From the NCBI RefSeq assembly GCF_001723175.1, contig NC_064656.1:1178001-1242000 (forward strand): a stretch of 64,000 nucleotides of DNA. Direction: 5' to 3'. Numbering within the stretch: position 1 is the first letter of the stretch; each line of letters starts with the position of its first letter. Made by a program: the position numbers and the translations under genes. Source of the DNA: Penicillium oxalicum (Eukaryota; Ascomycota; Eurotiomycetes; Eurotiales; Aspergillaceae). Shown one piece after another: positions 11,938 through 22,747 of this stretch. The notes under the pieces are model-generated. The model worked only from the letters and a program-made list of their open reading frames with translations, ran no database searches and had not been told where the DNA came from.

Positions 11938-13809
11938 ATGTGGAAGGCTAGGTATTACGCTTCGATAGCAGCCTGCATTGTCGCCCGCAAACAGAAGTGG
12001 ATTCGCAGCGCCTGCCTTGCTGCTGCTCTTCTATTCCCTGCGGTTGCGGCTCTTCATGGGATTGTTCTGGCATGCCTTCACACAAGCGGTGAGTTTTGCG
12101 TAAGATTTGAATGGAAATTGGGGGAATGCATCGAATTACACAAGCAGATACTAATCTTGCTTCTCACAGGGGCTGTCGATATGGACGTATACGGAGCCTT
12201 TCAATTATGTGCTATTGGGATACTCACCGCACCGTTAACGGTGAGACTGTCGAAGACATATTTCGAAAGTCCCGGTCGCGACTTGATCTCCCTTTGGACC
12301 GTTCTCCTCCTCGCCGGACTCGTCAGTTTGACTGTCGAGTTCATCCGTCTGAGTCCAACCATTTGCCCTCCTGATGATCCAGCCTCAATCTCCTGGCACC
12401 TCACCGGGAATTTCTACTATAACAGCACCTGCAGTATGACGTGCGGTGAGGCGGGTCCCTTTTCACCACTACGACAGGGCGCAGCCAACAACATCTACGT
12501 GATTCCTGCACCGTACCAATTAACTTTCAATGCGGCAACACTTCTGGCAGCGGCCTGCTGTATTCCTGCAATATTGTGCCTTGTCTCCGTTTGGATCAAG
12601 ATCCTGGAGAAGAACTGGGAGAACTTTGCTGGCAAAGGCCAAGTTGGTGAGGGGGCCGACGAGGAACCGATCATGGGCACCAACGGAATCACACCCAAGC
12701 AAATGAGCGAAATCACCAAGACAGTGTGGGATTGGCTCCAGTTCATTGAGATCCCGATCTTCACCGCAGCTGTCCTCGCCATTATGATAAAGGGTGAAAT
12801 GAATTTCTTCAGCGGTCCAGTGGATTACCAAACGGAACCCATCCAAAGTATAGGTGAGTGGTCCTGCTTCCTTTTAAGTGTTCCGCTCTATCCGATAATC
12901 TGCAGCTCGTGAACTTTTTGCTGAGTTTCCACCGTAATTGCAGGGCAATGGGCGCCAATTGTGGGAACTACGCTTGCCGCATTAGGCTCGTTGTATCTTT
13001 CCTTCGCGACGGCCATGGACGCAGAGCAAAGGGCAGCGCTCCAAGGTCTCTACCATCCGAGGGCAGATGCCCCAATAGCGCAGCATATAGAGTGTCTTCA
13101 ATGTACCCATATCGTTCCACATCACAAGGTCGAAGCAGCAATTGAGAATGCAAGCCCGGCATGCTCCAACTCCGACTCTTCCAGTGTGCCACACGCCTCC
13201 AGTAATCAAGCCAAGACTCAAGCCGAAATGTCTTTGAGCACCGGTGGGAGGACGACAGTCACAAACTTTTTTAATCGCCTCAGCAAGACGCTGGCTACTA
13301 AGGCCCATGAGCAAATGAATGGGTCCGGCTTCAATGCTACGAAGAAGTCTTTTCCTCAGATTCCGGGGGAGGGTCTTCGCAATGGAAGGCTGCTAGCTAC
13401 CCAAGAAGCGTTCGCGCGCCTGCCGAGATCCAGAGCGACAAGCATCACTGGCAGTGTGATCTCTGTCTCAACTAATGGCGAGGGGAGTTCCAGGATACCT
13501 CTTCCCCTAGCGGATCAAATTACACTGCAAGTCCCAGCCCAAACTCACAGGCCCGGGCCTCGTTTGTATGCCCACTCCTTTCCATCCAACAGAAGCTCTT
13601 TAGAGAGGCCAAACACCCCTCAAGCCCAGTATAATGTCCCTGGGAGTCACGAGAATGTCTCTGCAATAGCCCAACAATCCAGACAGCCGTCTACGATGCA
13701 ATCCATGGCTGTAATACAAAGCAACGCCATTTCGTCATCGGATATTCAACCGTCTACGCCGATGATTCTCATTTCTTCCAGTCATGAATGTGTGGATAGA
13801 TCAGTGTGA
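11938..13809 (+). CDS. Uncharacterised fungal multi-pass membrane protein, three exons
   Basis: Exons are 11938-12088, 12170-12853 and 12944-13809, giving 566 aa. Intron 1 (81 nt) has a textbook GTGAGT donor, a TACTAATC branch site and CACAG. Intron 2 (90 nt) is GTGAGT...TGCAG; both are phase 1. I do not recognise the family. The first 300 residues hold about six hydrophobic spans. Between the third and fourth lies a cysteine-containing lumenal or extracellular loop with an N-glycosylation sequon (YYNSTCSMTC). The last 260 residues are polar, Ser/Gln/Pro-rich and probably cytoplasmic, opening with a CLQC pair. A start further upstream has no ATG. The architecture suggests a fungal membrane sensor or adaptor, but no function is assigned. 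Confidence 0.75.
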
Positions 13810-14148
13810 AAATGGACACACGGTCCGCAAGCTTGACGTGGTGTATGATTGATGACCTTCACGATTTGAGATTCTTTTTGTGATAACCCCTTGTTTCTTT
13901 TCAGTATAGCGCCTGTACTATCTAGATCTAATCAATTGGAAGCATCAGCGTGTTTGAATTCGCTGTTGAGATTATCAAGACCCTTCTATTCTACCCTTCG
14001 AAAGGCTGAAAGATCTAAATCTTTAGTAATTTCTGAAGCCAGTAGTCATTTCGAAAAGGAATAGGTAGTATTCCATGATCATTTCTAAGGCCTAGAAATC
14101 AATCAATTTGCTCATAGGTTACATCCAGTGAAATATTTCTGTGCTCGA
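13810..14148. other. Convergent 3' intergenic region
   Basis: This is AT-rich sequence between the stop codons of two converging genes, and nothing else is seen. Confidence 0.5.
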
Positions 14149-15360
14149 TTATTTCATCTCAGCCAGCCAGCCCTCTACCATCTCATCAAAGTCGGGACTG
14201 TAAAGCCATTCCAAGTCGAAAGGCTTGGAATCAAACCCTGAGACCGTTGTATCATGGAGCTGAGGCATCCTCCGCGCATCAATTCGGGCGTTTAATTCCA
14301 AGACTTGGTCTATTCGCGCCTGGCGACCTTTCTGCCAGATCTTTAGTCCTTGCTCCAGATTTGCTTCATTGCACTTGGAAAGAATCACAGAATAGGTATA
14401 GACGTCCTCAAACGCCTGATTGACTCCCTGTCCAGATGTAGGGGGAATCGCATGAGCTGCGTCTCCGAGAATGACCACTCGAGAATGTTTTGAAGCCCAA
14501 GTGTCAAGCTTTGGAACCATGTAAAAGGGCCACAGATTGATTTTATTCAGGGAGATGTCGGAGACGGCCGATCGCACAATTTCGGGATAATCTTTAGACC
14601 CCTCGCGCAGAAAGTCCACACACCATTTCTTGTCGTTTAGTAAGTTGTTCCAACCATCGCGTCCGAGATCAGTAGCGCGCTTTTGTTTCCCAATCAGGAC
14701 TTCCGATCCATCTGATAATTGCTGCGCAATCACAAAAGCGCCGTGCTTGGGGTTCATGATCGTCAGAGGCATTTCAAACGTCTCTGTCTCCTTGAGTTGG
14801 CTTGTCGGCACGGCGGCAGTGACGCCCATTGCGTTGGTGAAATGAGGCTCGAGGTCAGGGTACAAATATTGTCGCACTCGTGAGTGAATTCCATCGGCCC
14901 CGACAATGCATGCCGCTTGGCTAGTCTGGCCATCTTCGAATTCCCAAGTCACCTCCGTCTCTGACTCGCTCAGGATGCGAGTGAACTTTTTCCCATACTG
15001 GATGGGCACACCCTTCTCCTGGAGCGCAGTGACAAGAGCGTCAATCAGTTCGTGCCGGTAGATTCGTAGGGCATCGTAGTGGTACTTCTTGTTGTTTCCG
15101 AACTCGAATGAGTCGAGTGGCTTGTCGGTGTAGAAATGCAAGTTCTGGAACTCGAAGCCCTTGAATTTGATTTTCTGATAGATATCAAGACTGTCGAGAA
15201 TGCGCAGAGCATTGGGGGAAAGCATAATCGCGCCTCCGATGTCCAGTGAAGCTGATCGGGCTTCGTAGATTGTGCATGGGATGGATTGTTTGTGCAGGGA
15301 CAAGGCTAGAGCAAGGCCTGAAAGTCCTGCGCCGATGATTGCAACCTCGTTCGAAGTCAT
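14149..15360 (-). CDS. FAD-dependent monooxygenase, salicylate-hydroxylase-like
   Basis: A single-exon frame gives 403 aa, the usual size of single-component flavin aromatic hydroxylases. The N terminus has the dinucleotide-binding motif VAIIGAGLSGLALALSL (G-x-G-x-x-G), the middle has CIVGADGIHSRVR (the DG motif contacting FAD and NADPH), and the C-terminal third has VVILGDAAHAIPPTSGQG (the GD motif). These enzymes insert one oxygen ortho or para to an aromatic hydroxyl, with NAD(P)H as reductant. The neighbours are a second flavin monooxygenase and a Zn2Cys6 regulator on the same strand, so an aromatic-catabolism or tailoring role is inferred. The exact substrate cannot be read. No targeting peptide is seen, so it is probably cytosolic. 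Confidence 0.88.
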   Translation of the reverse strand: MTSNEVAIIGAGLSGLALALSLHKQSIPCTIYEARSASLDIGGAIMLSPNALRILDSLDIYQKIKFKGFEFQNLHFYTDKPLDSFEFGNNKKYHYDALRIYRHELIDALVTALQEKGVPIQYGKKFTRILSESETEVTWEFEDGQTSQAACIVGADGIHSRVRQYLYPDLEPHFTNAMGVTAAVPTSQLKETETFEMPLTIMNPKHGAFVIAQQLSDGSEVLIGKQKRATDLGRDGWNNLLNDKKWCVDFLREGSKDYPEIVRSAVSDISLNKINLWPFYMVPKLDTWASKHSRVVILGDAAHAIPPTSGQGVNQAFEDVYTYSVILSKCNEANLEQGLKIWQKGRQARIDQVLELNARIDARRMPQLHDTTVSGFDSKPFDLEWLYSPDFDEMVEGWLAEMK

Positions 15361-16113
15361 ATTGATTGGGATTGCCTGATTTGCTCAAGCAATTTGAGGG
15401 GAGTGCAGGTGTGTTTTTGAAAGGTTGAAGCAGATATTTGAATTTTGCGTATCCGGAGGTATCTTGTGTGTTTTATACTTGCGAGGACCGAGTAGTTTCT
15501 CAGGCACCATCATCTCGATAACGACAAAGTGACTTTCCTATTTCGGAATGAGGCATATTCACCACCTCGTACAAACCTAAGCAAACTAGTCTGGCTGTGA
15601 AAGAGCATGTCAAACCAGAACAATGCCGTGATCGATGTGCTTCTCCGAAAACAAAGGCAGACGATTTCACATGTCTCGGATCCGAATGACCGGCTCCGGG
15701 CAACGAGTCCGAGAGCGCGAATATGGGAGGCGTCTCAAGTACATCGATCATTGCAGGGCACTAAGTAGTCAAGGTTGGGAGATTTCGAAGTAAGAATTAC
15801 ATATTGGTACAAAAAGTAGAGAGAAAAGATTTATTTAATTGAAACATGAGCGGAGTGTCGTGTCCCATGATTGCATCGAAAATTAAATGGATGTCCTTCC
15901 TTAGGAAGAACTTCCGTCAATATCACAGCCGCGGACAGGTACATACAAGCAACAGTCATTCCTTCACAGAAAAATTCGACTGGCAGGACAAGACAAACGA
16001 ATCAGAGCTAGAAATATTCTAAATTGGAAAACCGAACCTCATGACAACACATTAAACATTGACCAATTCAAAAGCCACACGCAGGTTGAACGTTCATGGT
16101 GTGATCGCACACG
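15361..16113. other. Intergenic region between the two flavin monooxygenase genes
   Basis: This holds the promoter of the first monooxygenase and the 3' flank of the second. The notable content is a CGG-type palindrome cluster at 15,674-15,714, listed separately. No gene is seen. Confidence 0.5.
15674..15714. promoter_or_regulatory. Candidate Zn2Cys6 operator (CGG palindrome plus inverted repeat)
   Basis: CGGATCCG at 15,677-15,684 is a perfect palindrome of two inverted CGG triplets two bases apart. It is followed by CCGG and TCCGG. TCTCGGA at 15,674-15,680 is mirrored by TCCGAGA at 15,708-15,714. Zn2Cys6 dimers bind paired CGG triplets. The site lies about 315 bp upstream of the first monooxygenase ATG, and a Zn2Cys6 gene is encoded nearby. 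Function is inferred. Confidence 0.4.
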
Positions 16114-17694
16114 TTACACAGCCAAGCCTCGCTCAAGAAAGTATTGCTCCAGCTGCGAGCCTAGAGATTCACCTTCAAAGATTCCGGCAATGTATTGATC
16201 TGGCCGCAGTAGATAGGCCGCATCTTTTTTGAATCCAGCTGAGGAGTGTTTCGTATTCCATTCAAAGACAAACAAGGAAATATGTTTGTCCTCACACCAT
16301 TTCCGTAGGTTGACGTCGGGTAGACCATAAACATGGACCTGCCAAGATAGACTCTTCAAGGAGGAAAAGTTGTCGCAAGTATTCGTCTTGACCCATGGCA
16401 AGCGGTCACCCGGCTGGATGATCGCGGATGCATCACCGCGTTGATTGAGAGTGCTGTTTCCTCGATAGGAGCAGACTAGCTGGGATCCACGTTTGAAGGC
16501 TTCGTTTCTGACCCTTTGGAGCCGCATGACAAACGGCGCCACATATGGAATGATCCAATTTCGCATCATGTGTGCGAGATAGCTGGAACTGGTGAGGGTT
16601 GTGAATCCTTGATCAGTTGCGCCAACGATATTCAATGCGAAGGGTCGTCGCTCAGACTCGAAGGTGTCCAAGAGCGCATTTCTTGCCTCTTCTGTCATGG
16701 AGGACTGCTTGATCACAGTGGCCAGCTTCCACGCAAGGTTGATCGCATCCATGATGCCCGTGTTCATACCTTGGCCCCCGACCGGACTGTGAATATGCGC
16801 AGCATCTCCAACAATAAAGGCTCTTTTGCTGCGAAACTTGTCGGAGACGCGATGATGACTGCGATAAGTGGAGAACCAATTCACTTTTTCCACATTGATT
16901 CTCGAGGCCTTTTTAATATCCGGAAGAACGTCCTCAAAGGTCACTGCTGTGTGCGAGTACGCGGAGGAGACATGCGAAGTGCCGTCGTCTTTCGCCATTA
17001 TTGTCCCAATCAACCGTACGCGGCGTTCTTCAACGAAAGGTAATACCAAATTGAAAGTATCATCCACAAAGGTAATATGAGCCTCACCATTGGACATAGG
17101 ACTTTCTTGCTCTCCGGCTACCATGTCTGCGATGTAGAAAAGTGGGATATAGGTTTCCCCTTCGTAATTCGCACCGATACCATGGCGGACCACTGAGTGA
17201 GCACCGTCGCATCCGACTAGATAGCCAGCTTCGCAAGTTTCCTCCTCGCCATCATCGTTTTGCAGTGTCGCGCTGACAGTGGTGCCGTCATCAGTAAAAC
17301 CTTTGAGTTTCGTCCGCCTCTCGACGAAGACACCGTTTGAATTCAATCGCTTCTCGAGCAAACCCTCATGCACATTCTGTGGCAACGTAAACATGCAAGG
17401 ATAGGGAGTCAATTCAGACCCAAATTCCTTGAGGGGGATATGGGCCCTGCGAACCCCATTGACCCATACATTGGTAGCGGGTATCTGGTAACCTCGCTGG
17501 ACCATCTCATCCGCTAAATCAAGTTGACGATAAAGCTCCAAAATGCGTGCATGTACAACAAGCGCGCGAGAATCAGGCGCTGGACCCGTTGATTGATCGA
17601 TAATTCGAACTTTCACACCTTGGTGGTGAAGCCAAAGGGCGAGGACTAGGCCTGTCGGGCCGGCTCCCGCGATCAAAACGTCGATTTCAGGCAT
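16114..17694 (-). CDS. FAD-dependent aromatic hydroxylase, phenol 2-monooxygenase-like
   Basis: The product is 526 aa from the ATG at 17,694. The frame extends seven codons further upstream, but only to a GTG. The FAD-binding start VLIAGAGPTGLVLALWL is followed by the YLVGCDGAHSVVR DG motif and RAFIVGDAAHIHSPVGGQGM. The last 90 or so residues have the thioredoxin-like tail found in phenol hydroxylase and PheA/TfdB relatives. They read VHVYGLPD and end in LLRPDQYIAGIFEGES, where the RPD-Y stretch is typical. The enzyme should ortho-hydroxylate a phenolic ring using NADPH and O2. It lies between a salicylate-hydroxylase-like gene and a Zn2Cys6 factor in the same orientation. A tailoring enzyme for a polyketide is the alternative, but no backbone synthase is in the window. 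Confidence 0.88.
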   Translation of the reverse strand: MPEIDVLIAGAGPTGLVLALWLHHQGVKVRIIDQSTGPAPDSRALVVHARILELYRQLDLADEMVQRGYQIPATNVWVNGVRRAHIPLKEFGSELTPYPCMFTLPQNVHEGLLEKRLNSNGVFVERRTKLKGFTDDGTTVSATLQNDDGEEETCEAGYLVGCDGAHSVVRHGIGANYEGETYIPLFYIADMVAGEQESPMSNGEAHITFVDDTFNLVLPFVEERRVRLIGTIMAKDDGTSHVSSAYSHTAVTFEDVLPDIKKASRINVEKVNWFSTYRSHHRVSDKFRSKRAFIVGDAAHIHSPVGGQGMNTGIMDAINLAWKLATVIKQSSMTEEARNALLDTFESERRPFALNIVGATDQGFTTLTSSSYLAHMMRNWIIPYVAPFVMRLQRVRNEAFKRGSQLVCSYRGNSTLNQRGDASAIIQPGDRLPWVKTNTCDNFSSLKSLSWQVHVYGLPDVNLRKWCEDKHISLFVFEWNTKHSSAGFKKDAAYLLRPDQYIAGIFEGESLGSQLEQYFLERGLAV

Positions 17695-18183
17695 GGTCTG
17701 GCACAGAAAGGACACTTAAAAAAAAAGAAAAACAAGTAGGTTGAGGGATCAATTGATCTCAGGTGGGAGGGTATCGAATTAATGATTGAAATTTTTGAAA
17801 TGTGACCGAAAAAAAACCAAAGCTGTCAGCAGTGAAGTCGAGCGCATTTGCTCGATATAAAGATGGTCATGCTGTCCATAGTGTAAAGTTTATTTGGGAT
17901 GAGTCCGGCCTTCACAACCACCGACACCGAGCCTCTTCGGCGGGAAAGAAGAAACAATTTTAGCGCGACTCTCGGTGGTCGGCACGAGACCTGAATTTCC
18001 GGTTTTGCGACAGTCTGGCGATTGTAGTTTATCTCGAATAGGTTCAATATGGCGCCTACAAGGATCGCCGCTTGTTTTTCTCTCATGTGCAACTCTAGGG
18101 CCTGGGCTCAAAGACATTGATTGGACCGAGTCCAGTAGAGCGACTTGGGGAGCGTAGCGACCGCTCAGCTACCCTGCCAAGAA
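17695..18183. promoter_or_regulatory. Promoter region of the phenol-hydroxylase-like gene
   Basis: About 490 bp separate the regulator's stop codon from the monooxygenase ATG. There are A-runs close to the start and scattered CGG triplets but no clear paired site. Confidence 0.35.
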
Positions 18184-20415
18184 TTACACAGACCTTGTCA
18201 TCATCGTCATATCTTCGCCAAGGGGATCCTGACACTCATCCAATAGCCGGTCCCATTCGTTCCAGTCTAAGGGACTGTCACCGAGAAGACATTCAGCATT
18301 CTCGGCTCCAAGACCCAAGAGACTTTCGGGCGGCTGCTGGACTTGCTGCTCGAGAGCCTCACTTGCGTCTAATCCCGAGTTCCCGTGTTGAGCATTCGAT
18401 TCTATGGTGCTGTCCACGTTGTCCAACATGTTCCTGATCACTGTCGGACAGGCTCTTGGCGGACAGCCATTTCTCCGGCAGTCGTCGGTGTAACCCCTCC
18501 ACGATTTGATGAACAATCTTTGAAGCGCCCGGTGAAGGGCCGTTTCTGAGTTTTTCCATCTGTACCGCACATAACGACCGTAGATGCTGCCGATAATTTC
18601 CCAGACTCTGTTCTTCTCGCACAAGTCATCCCTTTGGCGCATCTCAGACAGGACGATGACGATGGCATCCCATGGCATGTGGTTGGCCATGTGCCAAGTG
18701 AATTGCTGAACATCTGGGTTTGTCTGGCCGTAATCGGCGTACTCTATCATTCTCAAGCAGTTCTCATAGACTAGATTTTTCTCGGGCTGAGAAATACGAG
18801 TACTGCTGTCCCGATGGTGGCGAGGATGATGTGCCAGCAGTCTTGTGTAATGACAGACTGATCGGATCATGAGGGTGGTCACCGAGTGAAGAGGGATTGA
18901 CGGGTCACAATACCTCAGGAATTTGCGTTCCATCACTGCTTCTAGCTCATCGATAGATCGATCCTTCTCGCTCAATGACATTTCTGTGGACGTCAAAAAT
19001 GCCCAGGGCGAGCCGGAGCCAGAAGCGTCGCTCCTCCAGCGTCGAAGCCAGCCCCCGAACTCGCTGCGAGCCAAACAAAAGATCATTTCCGTGGGACCTT
19101 CTTTCTCGCACGCTGGCTCGGTCATTCGCGGGTCAAGATCGCTGTCATTGACATTCATCGGTAATTGGGTGTCAGCATTGACAAAGGGAGCGGCAGCAAC
19201 TCCGCAGAATTCAGCCGAGGTTCCTTCCAATATCACTAGCTGGAGCCAAATACGGCGTCGCATCTCGGTCTCAAAGATTGATAGGCCATGGTTGGAGCCA
19301 TCACGATGGATTCCCATTCGTTGTGCCATACGTAACGCAATCCCACTCAGCGTCCAGATTGTGTGGGGATCAGAGAAGGATCGCATTGATAGCTGGACGA
19401 GGTTCAATCAGCAAATGCGGGTCATGGGTGAAGTAGAGAATGCTAGGAGAACACACCAAAAATAGCATGTATGCTTGAAGGACGACTGTACTTGATGAAC
19501 GGAGAAACGAAGCATTCCGAAAAGCCTGCTGTGCTCCTCGTCGACACCTAGAAAGAAGGCTTTTTTTGGTTTCGCCAAAAGCTTTATCAACTTCTTCGGG
19601 CCGCAGAGACGTCAAGGCAGCACAATACACTGAAAACATCAAGGCTTCAAATTCCTTGTTGACCTTTTCTAAGTCGCTCATAGCATCCAGAATCTGCTGC
19701 TGAATAGTGGGCACATGCACAACCTTTGTCAATGGGTTCACTCTTTCCAGGAATGTTTGCCATAGTTTGAAGATACGCAAAGGGTCAGGGTGCAATCCCA
19801 CTAAGCTTGTTTCCTTTTGGGGACCGGCCAGCAAGAAGGAAGCATCATCACCTCCTTGGGAGACAATATCACTGTTATCATCCGCTCCATCGCTGAAGAT
19901 CTCAGCGGCATCGGGAAGCTGAAAGGCCATGTCAGAAAATCCCTCGATGGACCAGAGGCGCGGGAATATCGAACCTCTCGGCTTACACTTGTCCATAGCG
20001 TGCTAGCAAGACGTAAGTAAGCCAGGAGGGTTAGGAGGTTTAGAGAATTACACAGGTATCGGGCTGCTCACGTGTCCACGTAAAAGGAGTTGCCTTCCTT
20101 CAATATCATCTTTCCAGAACCGCCTCTGAGCTCCCCGGCACTACTCGTAGAGTGCTTTGCCAGCGATGTGTGCTTCTCTCTATCTGCTGCAACGGGTGTG
20201 TGTCTGGGTGTTTCCCGGACCGATCGTTCCTCTTCATGATGCGCATCTGTATCTGCATCGCGGTCTCTCTTGCGGCGCCGTGGAGGCGGTGGCGCTTGAT
20301 AGACGCAGCCGACTCTTGATTTGGCGCAGTTTGAACATGGCTCCTGACGATCACATTTGACCTTTCTCCGATGGCAAACCACGCAGGAGAATGATTTTGG
20401 CTGCGCCGGTCGCAT
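18184..20415 (-). CDS. Zn2Cys6 transcription factor with fungal-specific regulatory domain, four exons
   Basis: Exons are 20072-20415, 19987-20002 (only 16 nt), 19457-19918 and 18184-19392. Introns of 69, 68 and 64 nt join in frame to give 676 aa. The binuclear zinc cluster CVVCHRRKVKC...CSNCAKSRVGC starts at about residue 11 with the canonical C-x2-C-x6-C-x5-C-x2-C-x6-C spacing. A basic, Pro/Arg-rich linker follows. The micro-exon supplies the TLWTS part of a conserved aromatic motif that precedes the middle homology region. Exon 4 begins LSMRSFSDPHTIWTLSGIALRMAQRMGIHRDG, the hallmark of the fungal TF domain. It is a probable pathway-specific regulator of the two neighbouring monooxygenases. 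The ATG at 20,415 is the first in frame. A simpler model without the micro-exon would need a poor acceptor. Confidence 0.84.
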
Positions 20416-21492
20416 ATTGCGCTCCTCTGCGAGATGTTCGTGTCGTGGTATCCGTTCCAGGCATCTCACAAACTAGAGCTAGAGCGTTGATGCTTGTGTC
20501 CTTCACAATAAATCAACTCAGATTGTACTTTTGAAGAAAGCGGTAGAGCTTCTTGAAGCTACCTTTTAGTCTCTGTTGAGCGACCCGATGCGTCGGGTAA
20601 CGACATGTGAGGACGAACATTAGATCTCTGTGCCTTAGGCAATAGCCCCCCCCCTTAACTATTGATTACTCCTCACAGTCGAGGCCATCTGCCGCGTTCT
20701 GACTGCATCGGTCTCTACGTGCTCCAGACTCTGTTGTATTTGGAAGAGCCGAGCGATTGAACATACTGTCATTTCATATCATTGGGAATGCATCACTGAC
20801 ATCACCAATAATAGTCCGATTCATCGCGAAGAACGTGACCGCCCGAACATGCGAGCCACCCGCCTGGTCTAGCTTGATTTACTTGCTTCCAGGGCTGCTC
20901 ACGAGGTCTTTGTTTTTCACTTTACTACTGGAAAAACCCCCCTACTTCAACGACATGTACAGCTCAAGGACGTGAAGTGCATTATTTATGACGTTTTGAA
21001 TGACCATAACATGAAATCTCCAAGGTGATCATTCACCACAAAGTTTTGTTGTCTCCAGGATGTGTTCTGATGACCTGGTTTGAAATGGCACGGTGTATCG
21101 TGGAAGTGATGCAATTTCTCCCTTCAGTATCGCCTGGTGCCTGAATTTATGCTGTTGGCAGAATATGCTTACTTTCAGTCCTTGGAAAGGAAATTGGAAA
21201 ACACAAGATATTTGTAATGAGCTCCTTCTTGAGACCTGAGTAGTCGAGAAATGGATATTTACAGGCATGGGACGTGTTTCATCGGGACGTCATCCCCAAC
21301 GGTAGAAAAAGCACAGAACAGTAGCGAGCGGAGCGGATGCATCAGACATTCCGGTCAAGTGACGGGCAAGGAAAATGTGGCTCGTGCAGCAGACATAAGA
21401 CAAGCACTAGGAACTGCTAGCGATTGGGAGGGCGCAATTGGCGTGGAATTAGTGTACAGTATGGGAAAAGAAGGGTTGGAGAATCGAAAGCA
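20416..21492. other. Intergenic region upstream of the Zn2Cys6 gene
   Basis: This 1.1-kb region holds the regulator's promoter and the 3' flank of sed5. A run of eight or nine C lies near 20,647. No gene is seen. Confidence 0.45.
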
Positions 21493-22747
21493 TCACGAGA
21501 TTAACACCCAAAGTAGGAAGAAAATCTAGATATATCCTTATTAGCTTGCTTTTTGTGAAGTCGAAAAAGACAATCGCATACGCACCATCAGGATTCCAAA
21601 CATCTTGGCAATGAGCCAACGGTTACCAGAGACCCGGGTCCAGTATTTCATGAGCTCTCTCTGGGCCCCCTCGACATTGTCCACCACGTCCTCGGTATTG
21701 GCGTCAATACGTTGGATCATTTCAGACTGCTCACTGACCATCTGAGCCAATTGGCCGAAGATGCCACCTAGTTCATTGATGGTCCGTTCAATGGCCTCAA
21801 TGGCCTCCCCACGGGCTTGAACATAGGAATTGCTTGACTGCGCTTCCTCCATGACCAGCAGTTGTTGATCTGAATGCATTGACGACTGTCCCAAGGGCGA
21901 TGGATTCGAGGGATCCAAGGTTAATAAGTCGGATGAGTTGCCTTGGTACCCTGGTTGAGGAGTACGACGGCCGGAGGTATTATATAATGGGGAATCAGAA
22001 CGCTGCGAGTCAAGTGCACTATGCGACTTGGACGAGACTGAGGACACAAAGTTTTCCGTTCTTGTTCGCGAAGCCTGGATATTTTTTGTTCGAATCTCCA
22101 GCACGTCTTTAAAGGAGGAGCCCACATCTGCAAGCTTGGCCTGCAGCATGACGACGACCTGCGAGCGGGGGACGGTCAGCCACCAAATGCCAGATTCCAT
22201 CTTCCATGATCCCTACGCACATTGTCATTGTGTTCTCCTTCTTGATCTGTTTTCGAGCGGTTGGACTTTGGATGTTGCGCTTGTGTCAGTGCAGCTAAAG
22301 AGGCAATCTGCTGGTTCAGCGCAGCCAAATCTTGCTTGATCACGTATGTCAATTCGGAAATTTCGACCGGCCGATCGTCGAATAGGGTCTTTCGCTTCGC
22401 CACTGCGGATCATCAGATACGTTTCTCTCTCCTGTGCAGATAGATAACCAGGTAGCGCGAAAGGGAAGACTGCTAACGGTGCTTCACTTACACTCTGCCA
22501 AGCGTTGTAACTTCGCAGTCGTCCCAGTGATGCCTTTCCCAATGTCACGGGCCCTTCGCGCAAACTCCGACCGACCGGCTTTACGCTCCTGTTCAGGCGA
22601 AGAGAAGCCATTTGCCTGTCGCTTTTGAGCGTCGGTCAACAGTGCCTGTCGCTGTGATCCGGCCTTTGAAGCACCCAGACGCTTCTGCGCGTGGCCGAGG
22701 ATAGCGCTGAACTCGCTCGTACGATCTTGAATAGATTGACCCGTCAT
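21493..22747 (-). CDS. sed5: Qa-SNARE syntaxin 5 / Sed5, four exons
   Basis: Exons are 22492-22747, 22221-22402, 21586-22158 and 21493-21525. Introns of 89, 62 and 60 nt join in frame to give 347 aa, the expected size. The N terminus has SIQDRTSEFSAILGHAQKR, the Sly1-binding-region type start of Sed5. LAKRKTLFDDRPVEISELTY is restored exactly across intron 1, and HNDN-VVVMLQAKLADV across intron 2. The SNARE helix runs from AIEAIERTINELGGIFGQLAQMVSEQ to RELMKYW. The final 33-nt exon encodes IFFLLWVLIS and completes the C-terminal membrane anchor after AKMFGILM. Sed5 is the target SNARE for ER-to-Golgi and intra-Golgi fusion. The ATG at 22,747 is preferred because the frame upstream holds only a TTG. 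Confidence 0.94.

Noticed and set aside
18184..19407. Separate gene starting inside the Zn2Cys6 regulator
   Set aside because: The frame begins in the 64-nt intron, and splicing joins it in phase to the upstream exon, giving a continuous fungal TF domain.
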